Of a stretch of 6,960 bases of DNA, positions 6,193-6,960 are shown in pieces. Numbering within the stretch: position 1 is the stretch's first letter; every line of letters starts with the position of its first letter. The stretch spans positions 1 through 6,960 of the forward strand of contig JBLNEL010000193.1 of the NCBI GenBank assembly GCA_050262615.1, written 5' to 3'. The position numbers and the translations under genes were made by a program. The DNA comes from JAUZPB01 sp050262615 (GTDB taxonomy: Bacteria > Bacteroidota > Ignavibacteria > Ignavibacteriales > SURF-24). The notes under the pieces are model-generated. The model was given only the letters and a program-made list of their open reading frames with translations. It ran no database searches and was not told the DNA's origin.

Positions 6193-6960
6193 ATGATTTT
6201 AGAAAAACTACATAAAATATTACTAATTGGGCTGGTAGCTGTATTTATCTTCGGCTCTTCCCACGATTTATTTGCAGCTAAAGGCAAAAAGAATAGTTCA
6301 AAGAAGCCATCTGCTTCACATGTAAGCAAAAAAGCAGCTTCAAAGAAAAAAGCCTCTACTGCTTCGGCAAAGAAGAAGTCTGCTTCCAGGAAAAAGTCCT
6401 CTGCAAAAAAAAGCAGTAAGGTCAAGGTTTCCAGGACTTCAAAGAAAAGAAGGTCTTTGCCAGCGGTATCACGAAAACAGGTAATAAAAAAAGATACTTC
6501 ATATGTAAGTCCAGATGATCTTCCAGCATTAGAAGACGATCCGGAAGATTTGCCAGTAGAGACACAGAGTGTAAATGTTTCTCAGCTGCTGGAAAAATAT
6601 GTTACCTCAAATCAGGCCAATATGTCTACAGATTCCATTGATCATAAGGAAAAAATGATCATGGAGATCATAAAATATCTGGATACACCATATAAATTTG
6701 GAGGTAATACAGCAAAGGGTATTGATTGTTCGGCCTTTACAAAAACTGTCTTTGGAAATACCTTTTCAGTAGAGCTTCCCAGAACAGCCAGAGAACAATT
6801 CCAGTTAGGGCAGGAAATAAATGACAGGTCTGAGCTGAAATTCGGTGATTTGGTCTTCTTCAATACCAGAAAAAGAGTCAGGCCCGGGCATGTGGGAATT
6901 TATATTGGAGATCATTTATTTGCACATTCGAGCAGTAAACAGGGTGTAATGGTTTCTTCT
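6193..6960 (+). CDS. Secreted NlpC/P60 peptidoglycan endopeptidase with basic linker (3' end cut off by window)
   Basis: This is an exported cysteine peptidase that probably cuts stem peptides in peptidoglycan. The frame runs open from ATG 6193 to the window end, 256 codons, so the C-terminus is missing. Residues 1-28 form a signal peptide: Lys at 5 and 8, hydrophobic core 9-20, and likely cleavage after LFA at 28. Residues 30-100 are a disordered Lys/Ser/Ala stretch with 29 Lys/Arg and no acidic residue, then an acidic patch 101-123. The NlpC/P60 domain begins at about 152: TPYKFGGNTAKGIDCSAF holds catalytic Cys179, RPGHVGIYIGD holds catalytic His233, and His245 (FAHSSS) is the third polar residue. 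LPRTAREQF and LKFGDLVFF are further family blocks. No Shine-Dalgarno sequence is evident; the start is chosen from the signal peptide. It begins 19 bases after rpoD and is probably co-transcribed with it. An outer-membrane lipoprotein is unlikely, because no lipobox Cys is seen. Confidence 0.9.
   Translation, partial: MILEKLHKILLIGLVAVFIFGSSHDLFAAKGKKNSSKKPSASHVSKKAASKKKASTASAKKKSASRKKSSAKKSSKVKVSRTSKKRRSLPAVSRKQVIKKDTSYVSPDDLPALEDDPEDLPVETQSVNVSQLLEKYVTSNQANMSTDSIDHKEKMIMEIIKYLDTPYKFGGNTAKGIDCSAFTKTVFGNTFSVELPRTAREQFQLGQEINDRSELKFGDLVFFNTRKRVRPGHVGIYIGDHLFAHSSSKQGVMVSS

Noticed and set aside
6165..6425. Reverse-strand Phe/Ala-rich ORF opposite the NlpC/P60 N-terminus
   Set aside because: It is the complement of Lys/Ser/Ala-rich codons (AAG, TCT, GCT), which read as Phe/Leu/Ala on the other strand. 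The forward frame has a signal peptide and catalytic domain.

Overview
The window is a stretch of ordinary bacterial chromosome. It is AT-rich, every gene lies on the + strand, and there are no mobile elements, CRISPR arrays, tRNAs or rRNAs that I can see. The best taxonomic clue is the primary sigma factor at 5319-6173. It is short (284 aa), lacks region 1.1, and has an N-terminus and region 2.4 of the kind known from the Bacteroidota/Chlorobiota (FCB) group. The long Ala/Lys/Glu tail on ribosomal protein L17 fits the same group. I lean towards a Chlorobiota/Ignavibacteria-like lineage, but this is inferred from remembered family features and not from a search.

Layout. Bases 1-678 hold the 3' two thirds of rpoA (RNA polymerase alpha). 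rplQ (L17) follows at 700-1161. These are the last two genes of the classical alpha ribosomal operon, which ends at a clear intrinsic terminator (1190-1223). The start codon of engB (ribosome-assembly GTPase, 1227-1814) sits directly after that terminator's T-tract. Next come a membrane-anchored GAF-GAF-degenerate GGDEF protein (1892-3739), then deoB (phosphopentomutase, 3891-5057) behind a 151-nt AT-rich gap carrying direct and inverted repeats. A 261-nt gap follows, containing a GC-rich, foldable island just upstream of the GTG-started primary sigma factor gene rpoD/sigA (5319-6173). Nineteen bases later an exported NlpC/P60 peptidoglycan hydrolase begins (6193) and runs off the window end.

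How the genes relate. rpoA, rplQ, engB and rpoD serve transcription and ribosome biogenesis. deoB serves nucleoside salvage, and the last gene serves cell-wall remodelling. The GAF/GGDEF-like protein looks like a sensor whose output domain has lost its catalytic residues. No defence system or biosynthetic cluster is present. The most interesting unexplained element is the structured, GC-rich rpoD leader (about 5167-5293). Next come the basic, histone-H1-like linker in the NlpC/P60 protein, the dead-looking GGDEF domain, and a serine at the expected nucleophile position of DeoB.
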